NCBI GenBank assembly: GCA_946122785.1
Contig: CAMGYJ010000010.1
Span: 47,761,134-47,825,133, forward strand
Direction: 5' to 3'
DNA from: Linum tenue
Taxonomy: Eukaryota > Streptophyta > Magnoliopsida > Malpighiales > Linaceae
Length of the DNA stretch: 64,000 nt
The position numbers were made by a program, and so were the translations under genes. This document shows, in pieces, positions 23,952-35,164 of this stretch. The notes under the pieces are model-generated. The model was not told the origin of the DNA. It did no database searches and saw nothing but the letters and a program-made list of their open reading frames with translations. Within the stretch, counting starts at the first letter, position 1, and each line of letters opens with the position of its first letter.

Positions 23952-24812
23952 CTGCAAACACCAAATGCAAAATTAGAATAAAGGAATGTCACTGGGGTAT
24001 ATGAACCAAAGTTAGTCGTTTTCACCCATCACCCATAAGGCATTTAATTATCAGATTGTGCGCCTTTGTAAGCACGTTCTTACATTGTGATCATTTTCTC
24101 AAAATTCCATATAGATAGCTTCCTACATATAAAAGTAGAAACAATATATATAACTAATAATAAACATGTTATATAACTAGCTAATAACTAGGTTGGCAGC
24201 GAAAAGATCAAATATGACAATTTGGATATGAATTAATTGAAATAATGTTTTAAAATGAGTTAGTTGGAATAACACCTCAAGGGTAGTTAATTATTTGAAA
24301 TAACTCATCTTGTAAACCCTTTTCCCTTTTTGTGAAGAAATACCTCAAACCAAATTACTCATGTGAAAGCTCTAATCAAACAAAACAATTCTCGCGCGAT
24401 ATGAGCCACATCTAACAATAATGCATCAGTTTATCCCAAAATACCACATATGCAATATAACTCGTCCAAACTAATCATAAGTGATTGTTTTGTCCAAGTC
24501 TTGTTACAAGTCCGTATTTTTACAATTTGGTAGTGAATGATCTGTAAATCAAAGTGCATATGAAAAGGGATGCTTTGTGAAACTATGGAATTGATAGAGA
24601 TTGTTACATTTGTCGTCTGTGACTAGTTTTTTGCCTCGGTCCTATCCTCTACTCGATCGTTGATCCTTACGACTGTTAACACGAGTTCTTACAATGGAAG
24701 AAATGGTTTCCCACCGCTTCTTCTAAAAGAAACTTGTTTTTATGTCTCCTATTTTTCCTTAAGCATGAATTGCATGTAGATGATGTGAAGATCTTAATTT
24801 CCCCATCAAAAC
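23952..24812. other. Second copy of the mosaic unit, then 3' flank of gene D
   Basis: To 24622 this repeats 22617-23287. 24623-24812 is the 3' flank of gene D, matching the reverse complement of the gene C flank ('cttaagcatga.ttgcatgtagatgatgt'). Confidence 0.6.
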
Positions 24813-27800
24813 TTAACTCGACTCATTGGTTTGTGATGCTTGATGATCGGGGATGCTAATGATTGTAGCGACTTGTTTAAGCTCTAAGCTCTCCTTTTCC
24901 ACTTGTGTAGTCTTCATCTTCTCGTCAATATTCTCAGCAATCATAATCTTTTCTTCTTTGCCTTTTGCCCATAGAACACTGTAAAGTCCTCCAACCAACA
25001 ACACTCCACCCAATACACTATGGAAACACATCACCAAACAAGAACAATGTTCAATTGGATTCACGAGTTGGTAAGATTCTACAGTTTACTGCTCAATAAC
25101 TAGATAGATTTATATATAAATACACGTACGTATTCAATTTCTTTTAGTTTTTGAAAGGTGATCAATCTTATGTTAGTCTGAACGTCCCAATAAATTGTTA
25201 TACTACACTGAAGGTGTATGTAACTCAATCCAAATAATTTGAATTCTTGAAAAAAAGAAGGAAAGAGGATGATATATAATTATATACCTTCCAAGATTGA
25301 TGAAGTCGCCTAGCAGTGCAGAAAACAACATTGTGAAGATCAAAATCAAAGGAGTAGACATTGCTAGAAAGACTGGACCTTTCTTCTCTACAACCCATGC
25401 TTGCAAGTAATATGTCACTCCAGTCACCACAAATCCCTAGAGATAAAAAAGCAAATCCATGAAACCACAACTTAATAGTGTGATTATGTAGTCATTATGG
25501 TTATGAGTTTAGTTATGATTACACAATAAGTTACAGCCACAAGTCTCATATTCCATCCAAGCTTCCACTCGTGGGGATTTCTCTCAATGGCAACTGCAAC
25601 AACTAAGGACTGAATCGAACTCAGAACGCATTGAAGAGCTGTGAAGAGAAGCTTTGATGGGTAGCTTTTCAGAAGTATTGCCTACAACACCAAATGAAAA
25701 TTTGAAGGAAAAAAGAGTGTCAATGGAATTATGAATCAAAGGTGGTAATTTTTTACCCAATTAACTTGGGGACAAACCCTATCTGACCCAAACCTAACCA
25801 AAACAGTTATGATCTGACCCATCACCCATCATAATCAGATTTGTCTGGCATGTGAATTTCTGTCATCCAACCATGTTTGACCTGTATAGTTACATGTTTG
25901 ATCATATCAATACTAATGCATTAGATTCTATCAAAACTTTTAGGTTACATGAGATTGCATGACAATATTGTTAATATGGGTGAGCTATTGGAAAGTCCTC
26001 TGTCTTGTTGTACCATTTGTATAAACCTAACCCATCTATTAATTGTGACATTTGTCCCTACCACAAACAAACTTAATCAACCTCTTATATGCTAGTGATT
26101 CTATAGAAAGGTAGAAAGCTAGCTAGTACCTACCTGAAAGATGAGCCAGAAGCCCCAGCTTATGTTGGAGAAGAGCATCAAGAAACAACCTTTGACCCAT
26201 GTGTTATGAAAAGAGCTAGAGTTTTGCTGAGGTCTAAGGTCATGTCCATGGAGGTCATCATGTTTAAAGAGAGACAAGACCTTAAAATGGGGGCCTTTGT
26301 AGAAAGCAAGAACTGCCACTCCTCCCATGCATATAACTATCCCACCTAGTTTTGCCATCCCTGGTTTTGTCTTCACCTTCAATATCTCCATTCTGTTAGG
26401 TAACAAAATTAGCTAATTAACTTTAATTTAGAACACAGTCATTATTAACTAGTGTTTATGAATGGTTAGATTGTTTCTACTTTTATATGTAGGAAGCTAT
26501 CTTATATTGACTTTGGCAAAAATGGTCACAACTCAGCTTTGTAAGAACGTGCTCACATAGATGCACAATCAGATAGTTAAAACACACAATCCAACGTGCT
26601 CACATAGATGCACAATCAGATAGTTAAAACACACAATCATACATGATGGCAATTTGGCAAACTTGTTTGATTTTTGTCATCCAATAATGCACATATATAG
26701 TATCATTGGATTATTTGGATGGTGGATATCACACAAGAACGTGATCTAGCAATATCAGTAATTCTATGTTAAATCCCGACCTAATCCTAGTTCAATATAA
26801 TTAATCATTTCATCAAATATATGCAACCACATTAAAAAAGATGGTGTATTGAGAAGGACAAAAAAAAAATTAAGGTATCTTCACACATTCAATAAAATTA
26901 GAACTATCAATATTGATTTTTGTTTGACTTATACTTTATTAATTAAAGGATAATACCATTGGGAAACTCGAACTATCAAGAGAGTGTCACTTGTGTTCCA
27001 AACTATTCAATATGACATTTATGTTCATAACTATTTTTTCATTTCTGTAGACCAAGTTTGACAGTCAATATTTAACACAAAATTCAGTCAGCGTCGACGT
27101 GGCATCTGATATGTAATTTTAAATTGTAAATTTTATTTATATTTTCATCGAAAATGATGAAAATGAGAAAAATACAAAGTTACAAAAATCCCCAAATTGT
27201 CTTAATCGCTTCGTCGATTCCGCTCCTAAGTCAACATCAAGTTGACCACCATCTGGTCAAACGTTATCTATAACGGTTAACAAAATCATCATGATATTTT
27301 TGACACAAAACTATCATACGTTTGTCAAGAACCAGTTGATCCCAATAACTCGAGCTGTTGGGAGAGGTTCAATCGTAGATCATATACCGTTTACTAACAC
27401 CCCCCCCCCCCCCCCCCTTCAAACTCAAGCCATTCAGATAGGCTTGGAGTTTGGACAGGCACAGGTCCGGACACCGTGTGCTTAACAGAAACAGATGGGG
27501 GTCATCGGGAATCGAACATAAGACCTCACGATCACAGAAGGCTCTGATACCATGTCAAGAACCAGTTGATCCCAATAACTCAAGCTGTTGGGAGAGGTTC
27601 AATCGTGGATCATATACCGTTTACTTACAACGTTGGGACATAAATGGAATATTGAATATTTTCGGGACACAAATGACACTTTTTTTTATAGTTCGGATTT
27701 CCCAATTGTATTAGCTCATTAATTAATGATAGCAGAGAGTAGAAAGTGCTAAACAAGATTAGATTAATCTTCAAATTTGATGAGCGACTTTGGATGAAGT

Positions 27801-28771
27801 GCTAAAGATTATTAATTTTTTTTAAAAAAAAAAACTAATATGAATTAATTAGTTAATTTACCCGAATAGAAGAGCCACGAAGAACGTAATGGCTGGCAGG
27901 GTATTACCAATGGCAGCACCCAAAGTGGCTGAAGTGTAGATCAAAGCTATCCCATTGATGTTCAAGCTCAACGTTATCCTGCATCATCCATCCATCAATT
28001 CATAATTATAAATGCGTCAAAAGACACGATATAACAATCCAACGATATCAACATATGTGTCAATCTATCCGTTGTTAATTAATAATTACCATATATAATA
28101 TGGTAATTCCCTTGTGTGCCGCATTACACGATATGTGGCTTAAGAATTTGAACAAAACTGAAATAAACTGATTTATTTTACCCGAAGAGGGAGAGGGCGA
28201 AGATCTTGCAGAAGGTGGGGAGCGACAGCGCCGGCGCGTGCTTCCTGTTCGCCTCCGGCCGAGGTTTGGACCATGAAAAAAGTGTTATATCAATGTAATA
28301 AAAAGAGTCAAAGGTAGTGAACTGCAATGTAGTGATGAAAAGCGGCACACAAAGCGCGTAGGAAGTGTTTTGGTGATATAGAAAAATAAAATTATAAGTT
28401 TTTAAGCTTTAAAGCGCGTTTTTAACTACATTAGTTATAAAAACTTCGATTTTACGTAAAAATATTATGATAACTTAGAAGTGTAAAAACGTAAGTTTTT
28501 AAGTTTTAAAACGCGATTTTGACTATATTGATGAAGTGGAAATAATATTGTGTATTTATAATTTTTACCATTCGAGGAAGAGGGCGAGAGGGACGATGAG
28601 GGCGGCGGCGAAGGTCTGCCGGTAGAAGACGAAGATGGAAGCTTTGAAGCCGCCGTCGAACGCCTTCTTGGAGAGGAGGAACATCCCGGTGTAGATAAGC
28701 TGTATTAGTACCACCGCTCCGTACGCCTTCTTGTCACCGCCGAACCTCGCCGTCGGTGAAGCTCCTCCCAT
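24813..28771 (-). CDS. WAT1-related (UMAMIT/EamA) transporter, gene D, clade I
   Basis: Minus-strand exons: 28771-28569, 28244-28182, 27978-27862, 26392-26134, 25681-25523, 25436-25288, 25017-24813; 384 residues with all frames open. It is the only intact copy in reverse orientation. Clade I features: MGGASPTARF start, LFKHDDLHGHDLR loop, tail SLELKQVATIISIPDHQ. Distinct residues include KKAFDGG in exon 1, AAIGNTLPAITFF in exon 3 and STPLILIF in exon 6. Intron 3 carries a TRIM retroelement and a 47-bp tandem repeat. It is divergent from the orphan exon E (about 1.3 kb between start codons) and lies next to its damaged relatives psi-1 and psi-2. Function is inferred from the family. Confidence 0.9.
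26546..26638. repeat. 47-bp tandem repeat, two copies, in gene D intron 3
   Basis: The unit from 'aacgtgctcacatagatgc' through 'agttaaaacacacaatc' occurs at 26546 and again at 26593 with essentially no change. It is derived from the intron 3 segment also found in A and C, where it is single. Confidence 0.85.
27318..27634 (-). mobile_element. TRIM retroelement (307 bp) in gene D intron 3
   Basis: The element spans 27323-27629. Two 77-bp terminal repeats (27323-27399 and 27553-27629) differ at few positions. Read on the minus strand each starts TGTTAG or TGTAAG and ends TTGACA. Directly inside the 5' repeat is TGGTATCAGAGCC, complementary to initiator-Met tRNA (primer-binding site). Directly before the 3' repeat is a run of 18 G preceded by A (polypurine tract). 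The flanks are a perfect 5-bp duplication ACGTT. There is no coding capacity, as expected for a TRIM. Confidence 0.9.
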
Positions 28772-28894
28772 ATGGAATAAGAGGGCGACGATGGTTTGTT
28801 TGTTTGTTGTATTATTTTGCTTCTATGTATGGTTTGTGTTTCTGATGGTTTTCCAAGTTGTGGATGCGTTGTTTGTTGATGAAGAGTCCACTCA

Positions 28895-28902
28895 TTTATA
28901 TA
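28895..28902 (-). promoter_or_regulatory. TATA box of gene D
   Basis: TATATAAA on the minus strand, followed by ATGAGTGGACTCTTCATC as for A and C, about 125 bases before the ATG. Confidence 0.6.
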
Positions 28903-29955
28903 TGTTGAATTGGAATAAGAGAGATTGAGATATCCCAACTTTGACAAATTGTTTGAGTCGGCGATGTGACTATTGATTTCAATCAAAATGACATGTGAAC
29001 TACTCATTTTCCCCCCCCCCCCCAATTTGTGTTTATGAAGAGTGTAATTTTATGATGCGACGGGATATCGATAATCAAGTCGATAAGATTAAGTTTATAT
29101 CGTTGATGATTAATTCTTTGTTTAGCAATTATGCCCATGCAATACGAAGAAATCGGTTTATGTGTATGATATGCAAGATATAGGATTCATGCGTACTAGT
29201 TAATGAGGTTATTATGATGCATGTTGTTGTGTTCATTTCACGCTTGTAAAGAACTTACACAAGTCAGGGCGTGCAACAAATAAGGGTTAATTTAAAGTAA
29301 ACCACCTTACAAGTCATGGCTAAAATATACACACATATAAACAGGTTGAACCAGAGTTCAAATTCACCCTTCTATTAAATTTCAGACTACATTATTGGAG
29401 TTACGAATAATCGACCAAACTTCGTGCTCCTGGTCTAAATCTTATAAACAGGCCGAACCAACCGATTCGGATTCGGATTCGGATAGTTTTGGTTACATGG
29501 CCAGTGCTTTTCCAAAACGAGTCATTATGGCCAAAATGTCTTGTTAAAGAAACAAAGGATACTTTAGCATCACAATGCCTCTTTTGACCCATTTTCCAAA
29601 TGTGTGTAGATACGTTGGGACACTTTGGAATGAACCATCAAAACACAAACCATAAAAAACCAACCAGTAGTCTTTAGTATCCATTTTCGAGTAGGGATGA
29701 GCTTCCGAAGGTTGTGTTCGATACTTTCTTGGTATTGGCATCTTGGCGCCGTCCCATGAAGTTCAATAATAACCAGCAACATGTATGGAAAGTTGTACTG
29801 AAAAATTCAAAGGTTATGATACTTTATGATGAATCCTCAAGATCTCATCAATTAAGCAGCCGCCAACCACGCGACGGACATTTCCGACCGAATTTAGGAA
29901 TATTGGAAGCTGACAACCACCGCCTTCCAACACCACAGTTGCTACATATGTTTGT
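28903..29955. other. Divergent intergenic region between D and E
   Basis: The left part is the clade I promoter of D, with a C13 run at 29011-29023. About 29570-29740 is the shared distal upstream block ('ccattttccaaatg'). From about 29850 on ('agcagccgccaacca') it is clade II upstream DNA, also found at 41100. No coding region. Confidence 0.5.
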
Positions 29956-30042
29956 GACGGAAGCTTCAACAAGTCGTGGTCTCAAACCAATCGCGAGGAC
30001 GAGATTATTTCCGTTTATGCTTACTAGCTTATACTATACAAG
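29956..30042 (+). promoter_or_regulatory. Clade II promoter block of orphan E
   Basis: GACGGAAGCTTCAACAAGTC and then GTCTCAAACCAATCGCG are nearly identical to the block before F. TATACAAG at 30035-30042 is a weak TATA element, weaker than the TATAAATA of F. Confidence 0.5.
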
Positions 30043-30102
30043 AAGGAAGAAAACCCCCCCACTTTAAGCATTTTTTACAGTCGTATATTTACACATACAA
30101 AA

Positions 30103-30348
30103 ATGGGAGGAGGAGGAGATTCAAAGACGACGTCGCGGTGGTGGTGGTGCAGCGACACCACGAAGGCGTATGGAGCCGTGGTATTAACACGGCTGATTTA
30201 CGCCGGAATGTTCTTGGTCTCGAAGGCGGCGTTCGACGGCGGCCTGAACCCTTCCGTTTTGGTCTTCTACCGGCAAGTATTGGCCACCGTCATCCTTGCT
30301 CCTCTCGCCTTCTTCCTCGAATGGTACGTAAATGAAAACTATGGATAG
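30103..30348 (+). pseudogene. Orphan transporter exon 1 (E), rest of gene lost
   Basis: 30103-30323 is an intact exon 1 (MGGGGDSKTTS, WWWCSDTTKAYG, GLNPSVLVFYRQ, AFFLEW) with the normal donor (TG, then GTACGT). No exon 2-7 sequence follows before gene F at 35165. Instead, family 3' flank sequence appears at about 31740-31990, so exons 2-7 seem to have been deleted between. If read through, it encodes 81 residues with two membrane segments, ending in the intron at 30348. The promoter block remains, so it may still be transcribed. Confidence 0.8.
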
Positions 30349-30447
30349 AATAGCGCTTTACGCCTCTATTAATTAACATATATATTCACGTTAGCTAGGC
30401 ATATATATATATATATATATATAGCAAAACCCGGATTACTGTTCACT

Positions 30448-30625
30448 AAGACATGCAACACTAAATAGGGTAGCTCATTCGGTAGCTAGAAAAGCCTTCT
30501 CTTTGTATCCGACTATGTGTCGTTTGTTTGATTTCAGAGCCTGGCTGGTGTCCATAATGTAACTATCTTTTTTATCAATAGATGATATCTTTTGACAAAA
30601 AAAAAAAAAAGACGTGCAGCACTAA
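30448..30625 (+). mobile_element. 5'-truncated LINE tail
   Basis: About 30465-30608 ends in 'atcaatagatgatatctttt' and a run of A, the style of plant L1-type 3' ends. It is flanked by a 17-bp duplication, aagacatgcaacactaa at 30448 and aagacgtgcagcactaa at 30609 (two mismatches). Confidence 0.65.
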
Positions 30626-32110
30626 TGAGAATCGCGGTTAGGTCTATTTTCTTTGGGCATATGATTAATATGAAGGTTAGGTTATCAAATCCGCTTATAT
30701 CGTTGCATTCGTTTAGCAACTGGATGATTCAGCGGGTGGTACAACAGGTTTATGTCGTTTCGTGTCGGTTTAGTAAAATATATAAAAATATGAAAAACTA
30801 TTAACATCAAATGCATTTAAGCATATATAAAATATATTTGAAGATAATTTGTTTATAATTTATATTTATGTTTAAATAAAATATAACATTCAAAACAAGA
30901 TAAAAAAAATATTTATATTTAAATACGAAATTTAACGTCGAAACTCAAAATTTTTATACTTGAATTCAAAAAATATTATCAATATTTAACTTTTTAAAAC
31001 CATGAAATGAATCATAGTTAATTTTTTATTGATGAAATTAACTAAAACGACGTTATTCTGTCTATAGTCCACAAATCGACCATGTCGGTCATATCGGTGA
31101 TATGCACGTCCTTCACCCCTGCACTCGCGTCACCTTCCTCCATTCTTGTAAATTATGCGCGTTGTAGATAATGGGGCTCCTCAACCATTGTCAATCCGAC
31201 AATCCGATTCAATCATTGTCGATCGGAATCCATGCTCCTCAACCATTGTCAATCCAAAGCGAATCGCTATAATCTCCGCCATTAATGGGGCTCCACTGAA
31301 CCCTGGTACGCCTCACTGCTGTCATGCAAAATCTATTCTCCTTATCCCTTACCACGACTCCATAGCCCATGTGTCACGATTGTTTCTCTGCGGATCGAAA
31401 AATATGAGGAATGATAAAACAAGAATACGAAAGCATGAACGAAACACGACACACGGATTTACGTGTTTCACTAACACAATATGTGTTAGCTAGTATACAC
31501 GAGCAAGGGAGAGCCAGTTTCATTATACTTTTAGGAGATACATATTACAGAGTAGTATGAGAAGTATTTATAGTACTTCTCCATGGTCTAACGTAACACT
31601 AATCCAATTTGGTAAAGGAAAAAAAAAACGTTGCCCCTGGACTCCACTCGCTGACCGGACAAGGAAAACCCCATGACATCCAGTCGTAACCAGATAGTCC
31701 GATTCAATTTACATCAACACCGTGATTCACTACAATGTTGTAATAGATAGCCGTCCAACCTAAACTTAATTAACCTATTTTGCGGCCCACAACCTTTCAT
31801 CAAACGCCAACCAAAGCCTAATGGGTTTCGCAAGAATGAATCTGGGTTTGTTCGAGGACTAGTGGATCCTTTTATAGACTTATATAGTGCAAGAGTTTTG
31901 GGCCGACAGCTCTTGCCTTCAATGGACTTTGTTATGGAATACTGCTGTCTCGTTCCGATTGAGGCCTCGGTTTGTTAAATTCATTCGGCCCGCAGCAACT
32001 CTGATGCGGATCCAACCAAACGGAACTTTTTTCTAAAGCCCTGAAAGTCGTTTTAGAAGTCCTAAAAATATTGCTGTTCTTTAACGAGATTTGTAAGAAG
32101 GTGATTAACA
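30626..32110. other. Spacer after orphan E with relict 3' flank
   Basis: No gene. About 31370-31620 ('ttacgtgtttcac', 'tgtgttagct', 'taatccaatttggta') resembles parts of 39110-39235, 49450-49530 and 54670-54890, a dispersed repeat. About 31740-31990 is the conserved transporter 3' flank ('ttaacctattttgcggccc', 'gagttttgggccga', 'ggaatactgctgt', 'attcggcccgcagcaac'), which also lies after F and G. It marks where the deleted gene E ended. Confidence 0.6.
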
Positions 32111-32539
32111 TCTATATATAGTGGTGGAGTCACAATGTTACTTAGAGAGTGGGTTCCGAGATTTACTTTGATTCAGAATTAGAACACCCAAAAATAATAA
32201 TATTTGTACATAATTTTGTAATACTCAAACCCAACATCACACTTTCAATAGTTTTACTTGTCTACCAACAGATTGTAGGGAACATTATGACACATATTAA
32301 CCTTGCATATTATGTAAACAACTCTAGATTTATATAAAAATGGTGTCGCTAATTGTTCATTTTGAGTTTGCTAATTCCTAATTTACTATCAAATTCTTCA
32401 TTCTCAAGAAAAAATCGGTCGACAAACTATGAAAGCCGGTCATGATTGTTTAAATATTAATAAAGTATATTTTATATATTTTATATTTTTACTTCAAACC
32501 CACCTTAATCAAAATTATGATTATGCCACTGTCTATATA
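32111..32539. mobile_element. hAT-type MITE, 413 bp
   Basis: The element spans 32119-32531 with inverted ends (TAGTGGTGGAGTCA on the left; the complement of CAGTGGCATAATCA on the right) and an 8-bp duplication TCTATATA on both sides. No transposase. Confidence 0.7.
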
Positions 32540-32678
32540 TGAGATTTTCCCAATTAAATGAAACTATTTTCTAGTGTGAAAGTTGTTTCAGAAGCCCAAA
32601 CTGAAAAGTCTTGCTTTTATTTAATGAGACGTGTAAAAGAGTGATTAAGATTCATACATTAGCTATGTAATTTATTGG

Positions 32679-33146
32679 TTTATAACTAGTGCCGGCTATT
32701 TGGTCCGAGTTTTTTGGTTTTACTCGAAACCGGACCGTATAATCTGGATCGAGATCGGATAGTAACAATCCAATCCAATTTTTGGGCTTAGATTTGAGGT
32801 AAAAAAAAACGTTTGAGACCGGATCAAAAACTGGATAAAGACTGGATAAAGAGTTCAACACCCAAAATTTAAAAGTAATTAGCATAAACGGTCACACACA
32901 TTTGCACTTAGTACAAAACTGAACCAACTCTTCACTCTTTCATGCCTTAGGCCACTCAAATCCACACAAACTCAATATACAACCAAGACCGAATTGGGAC
33001 CGGACCGGGTCAAGACCATATCGGATCAAGGTCGGACTGTATCCAATCCAATCTTTGATCCTTATATTTTCGAAAAGACCGGACTGAACCGGATCAATTT
33101 AAACCAATTTAACCGGACCGGATCGTATAACCACTTTTTTTATAAC
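32679..33146. mobile_element. hAT-type MITE, second copy of the gene C intron family
   Basis: The element spans 32687-33138 and is flanked by TTTATAAC on both sides. The interior matches the MITE at 17499-17940 (accggaccgtataa, 'aatccaatccaat', 'ttgggcttagatttgaggtaa', 'accggatcaattt'). The ends are degenerate, so it is an older insertion than the copy in gene C. Confidence 0.75.
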
Positions 33147-33790
33147 ACATCCATATATATGGAAAGTAGCTATCAGGAACAGAAAGTTATGTTAATTATT
33201 ACTTATTTGTATTGACATGTATGGACCCATGCATATGTCAACTACTAATTAGGAAATTGCGCCATTATTGTTTCCAAAAGTATCCCTCTTTGTTACCCTC
33301 ACAGAAGCTTCCAACAAATTACTACTACTATTATAATATAATAATATTTCTTGTTTTACCTTTTCATACAAGTTGTCAAATCGAATTAAGTAATCAAGTT
33401 GGTTTGACAAGTGATTTGAAGTTTAATAGGTCGGATCAAGTTCAACTAGTTCAAATCGAGTTTAATATAATAAAATGTGAGAAAACCTCTAATATCAAAT
33501 AGATTATGCATATGTGTGACATATTTTAGAACAATCTCACTAATCTATATTCATATATTTCCAAATGATTTCTTCTAAATAAATATATGTTACAAAATTA
33601 TTAATCTTTATCTTCAAATACGGGTTTGAATGACTCATAAAAAACACGGGTTTGAATGGTCAAACTAGTTGTTTTTAATTGGTTTAACCCGATTTTGACT
33701 GGTTTGATTTGCATTTGATTTTTTTTCAAAATTGTCCAGCCGAAATGCATTCCAACCATTTAGATGATCGATTCCAATCGGACTTTGTTA

Positions 33791-34201
33791 ATGTTTACCA
33801 TGGTTGTCACGCCGGCCGGCGTGCCACTGGTTGTACCGGGTTCAACCGGTACCGGCCATAAAACCGGTGTGACACCACCGGTATGACCGGCATGATCGAT
33901 ATATGAATCTCTAAATAAAATGACCTTATTTTAGATAATTTAATTAATAAAAATTATTTTATTATTTATTTTATGAGTATAAAAGTTAAATATTGATGTT
34001 ATTTGTTTGATTCAAGTATAAATGTTTAGGTATTGACGTTAAATGTCATGTTTAAATATGAGTAATAATAATTATATTTTTAATATTGACCGGCATGAAC
34101 CGGCACAAACCGGTATGTGTCACCGGTTGAACCATTCCACTTGCTAAACCGGCACACTGGCATAAACCGGTTTGACAACCTTGATGTTTACAATCACCCA
34201 C
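33791..34201. mobile_element. hAT-type MITE, 395 bp, third family
   Basis: The element spans 33799-34193 with a perfect 8-bp duplication ATGTTTAC. The ends are inverted: CATGGTTGTCA on the left, the complement of CAAGGTTGTCA on the right. CCGG-rich subterminal motifs lie at both ends and the middle is AT-rich. Confidence 0.8.
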
Positions 34202-34462
34202 AACATGTTTTGTAACGTCAAAAGTTTATAAAATCCATCTAATGGTTAAAACTACCTAGCATGTTCTTGGCTTGATGATTTTTCGTCCATACATTGTGGT
34301 ACATATTTTTGTCCTCGACTTCTTGGCGATGATAAACAAAAAACACATGCTAATTAGATTGCTTGCTTTTTTATATTTTGTTTTTTTTTATCAAGACCCA
34401 TTTCAAAGTGTCTGAAAGGTATCTATAAACATTTGGAAAATGACTCGAAGTGTTGGTAGCTG

Positions 34463-34560
34463 ACGAATAAGGGCTTGATCTATCGGTATTGTTGTCGATC
34501 TTTAATCTATAAGTTTCATATTCGAATCCCTTAATAAGTAAGCATTCAACAATAAAAACA
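34463..34560 (+). repeat. SINE-like fragment
   Basis: The A-box-like 'cttgatctatcgg', the B-box-like 'atattcgaatccc' and the following 'ttaataagtaagcattcaac' parallel the better SINE at 13331. No clear duplication was seen. Confidence 0.4.
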
Positions 34561-35001
34561 AACCTATTGTTGATTTGTGTTGAATCGGATTATCTATCCT
34601 GATAAGGTTCGGGGGCAACATCCCCTAGTCATGCATGTGTATAGGCTTATACACGTTGGGATTGTTGTTCTGGGTCTGGTCTGCAACCTTATTCTTTACC
34701 ATATTGGCTTTGAGTTAGGCCATATGAAAAAAAGTACTATACATACTTCTAAATTCATCTGCAATCTGTAATATTTTCAAGTATAGTGGAACTGCTCTCT
34801 CTTGTAGCGTTAACCAACCTAACTATAGTCAGCATGTTCTTTTTACTTCCTGTCATTGTCAATTATCCAACCCGTTATTATCATCTATGCAACCTTATAT
34901 AAACAATGTTGGTAAGCGGACAACCGATGCATTTGACTCTTTCATTTTATATTAAACAATGTTACCCAACCTTCCCACACATGGTTACTATGTATCTTTT
35001 T

Positions 35002-35089
35002 GACGGACACTTCAACGAGTCGTGGTCTCAAACCAATCGCGAGGACGTGATTGATGCCGTAATATGCTTACTAGCTTATGCTATAAATA
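35002..35089 (+). promoter_or_regulatory. Clade II promoter block and TATA box of gene F
   Basis: GACGGACACTTCAACGAGTC, GTCTCAAACCAATCGCG and then TATAAATA at 35082-35089, about 76 bases before the ATG. The block is nearly identical to that before E. Confidence 0.65.
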
Positions 35090-35164
35090 TATATATAAGA
35101 AGGAAAGAAATTAAAGACACATTGATTAAGCATATTTGCAGTCTATATTGACACATACATATAT

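Larger units (their letters stand above)
21957..24622. repeat. 1.33-kb near-perfect tandem duplication
   Basis: 21957-23287 and 23292-24622 are direct copies at a constant offset of 1335 bases, separated by 4 bases (tcgg). By eye I find only two differences: 22197 T against 23532 G, and 22228 G against 23563 C. The unit holds psi exons 5-7, an inverted intron 3-like piece and transporter 3' flank. It is either a very recent duplication or an assembly artefact. Confidence 0.9.

Noticed and set aside
31155..31493. 112-residue ORF in the spacer after orphan E
   Set aside because: It overlaps dispersed repeat sequence and has no family features or conserved partner in the array.
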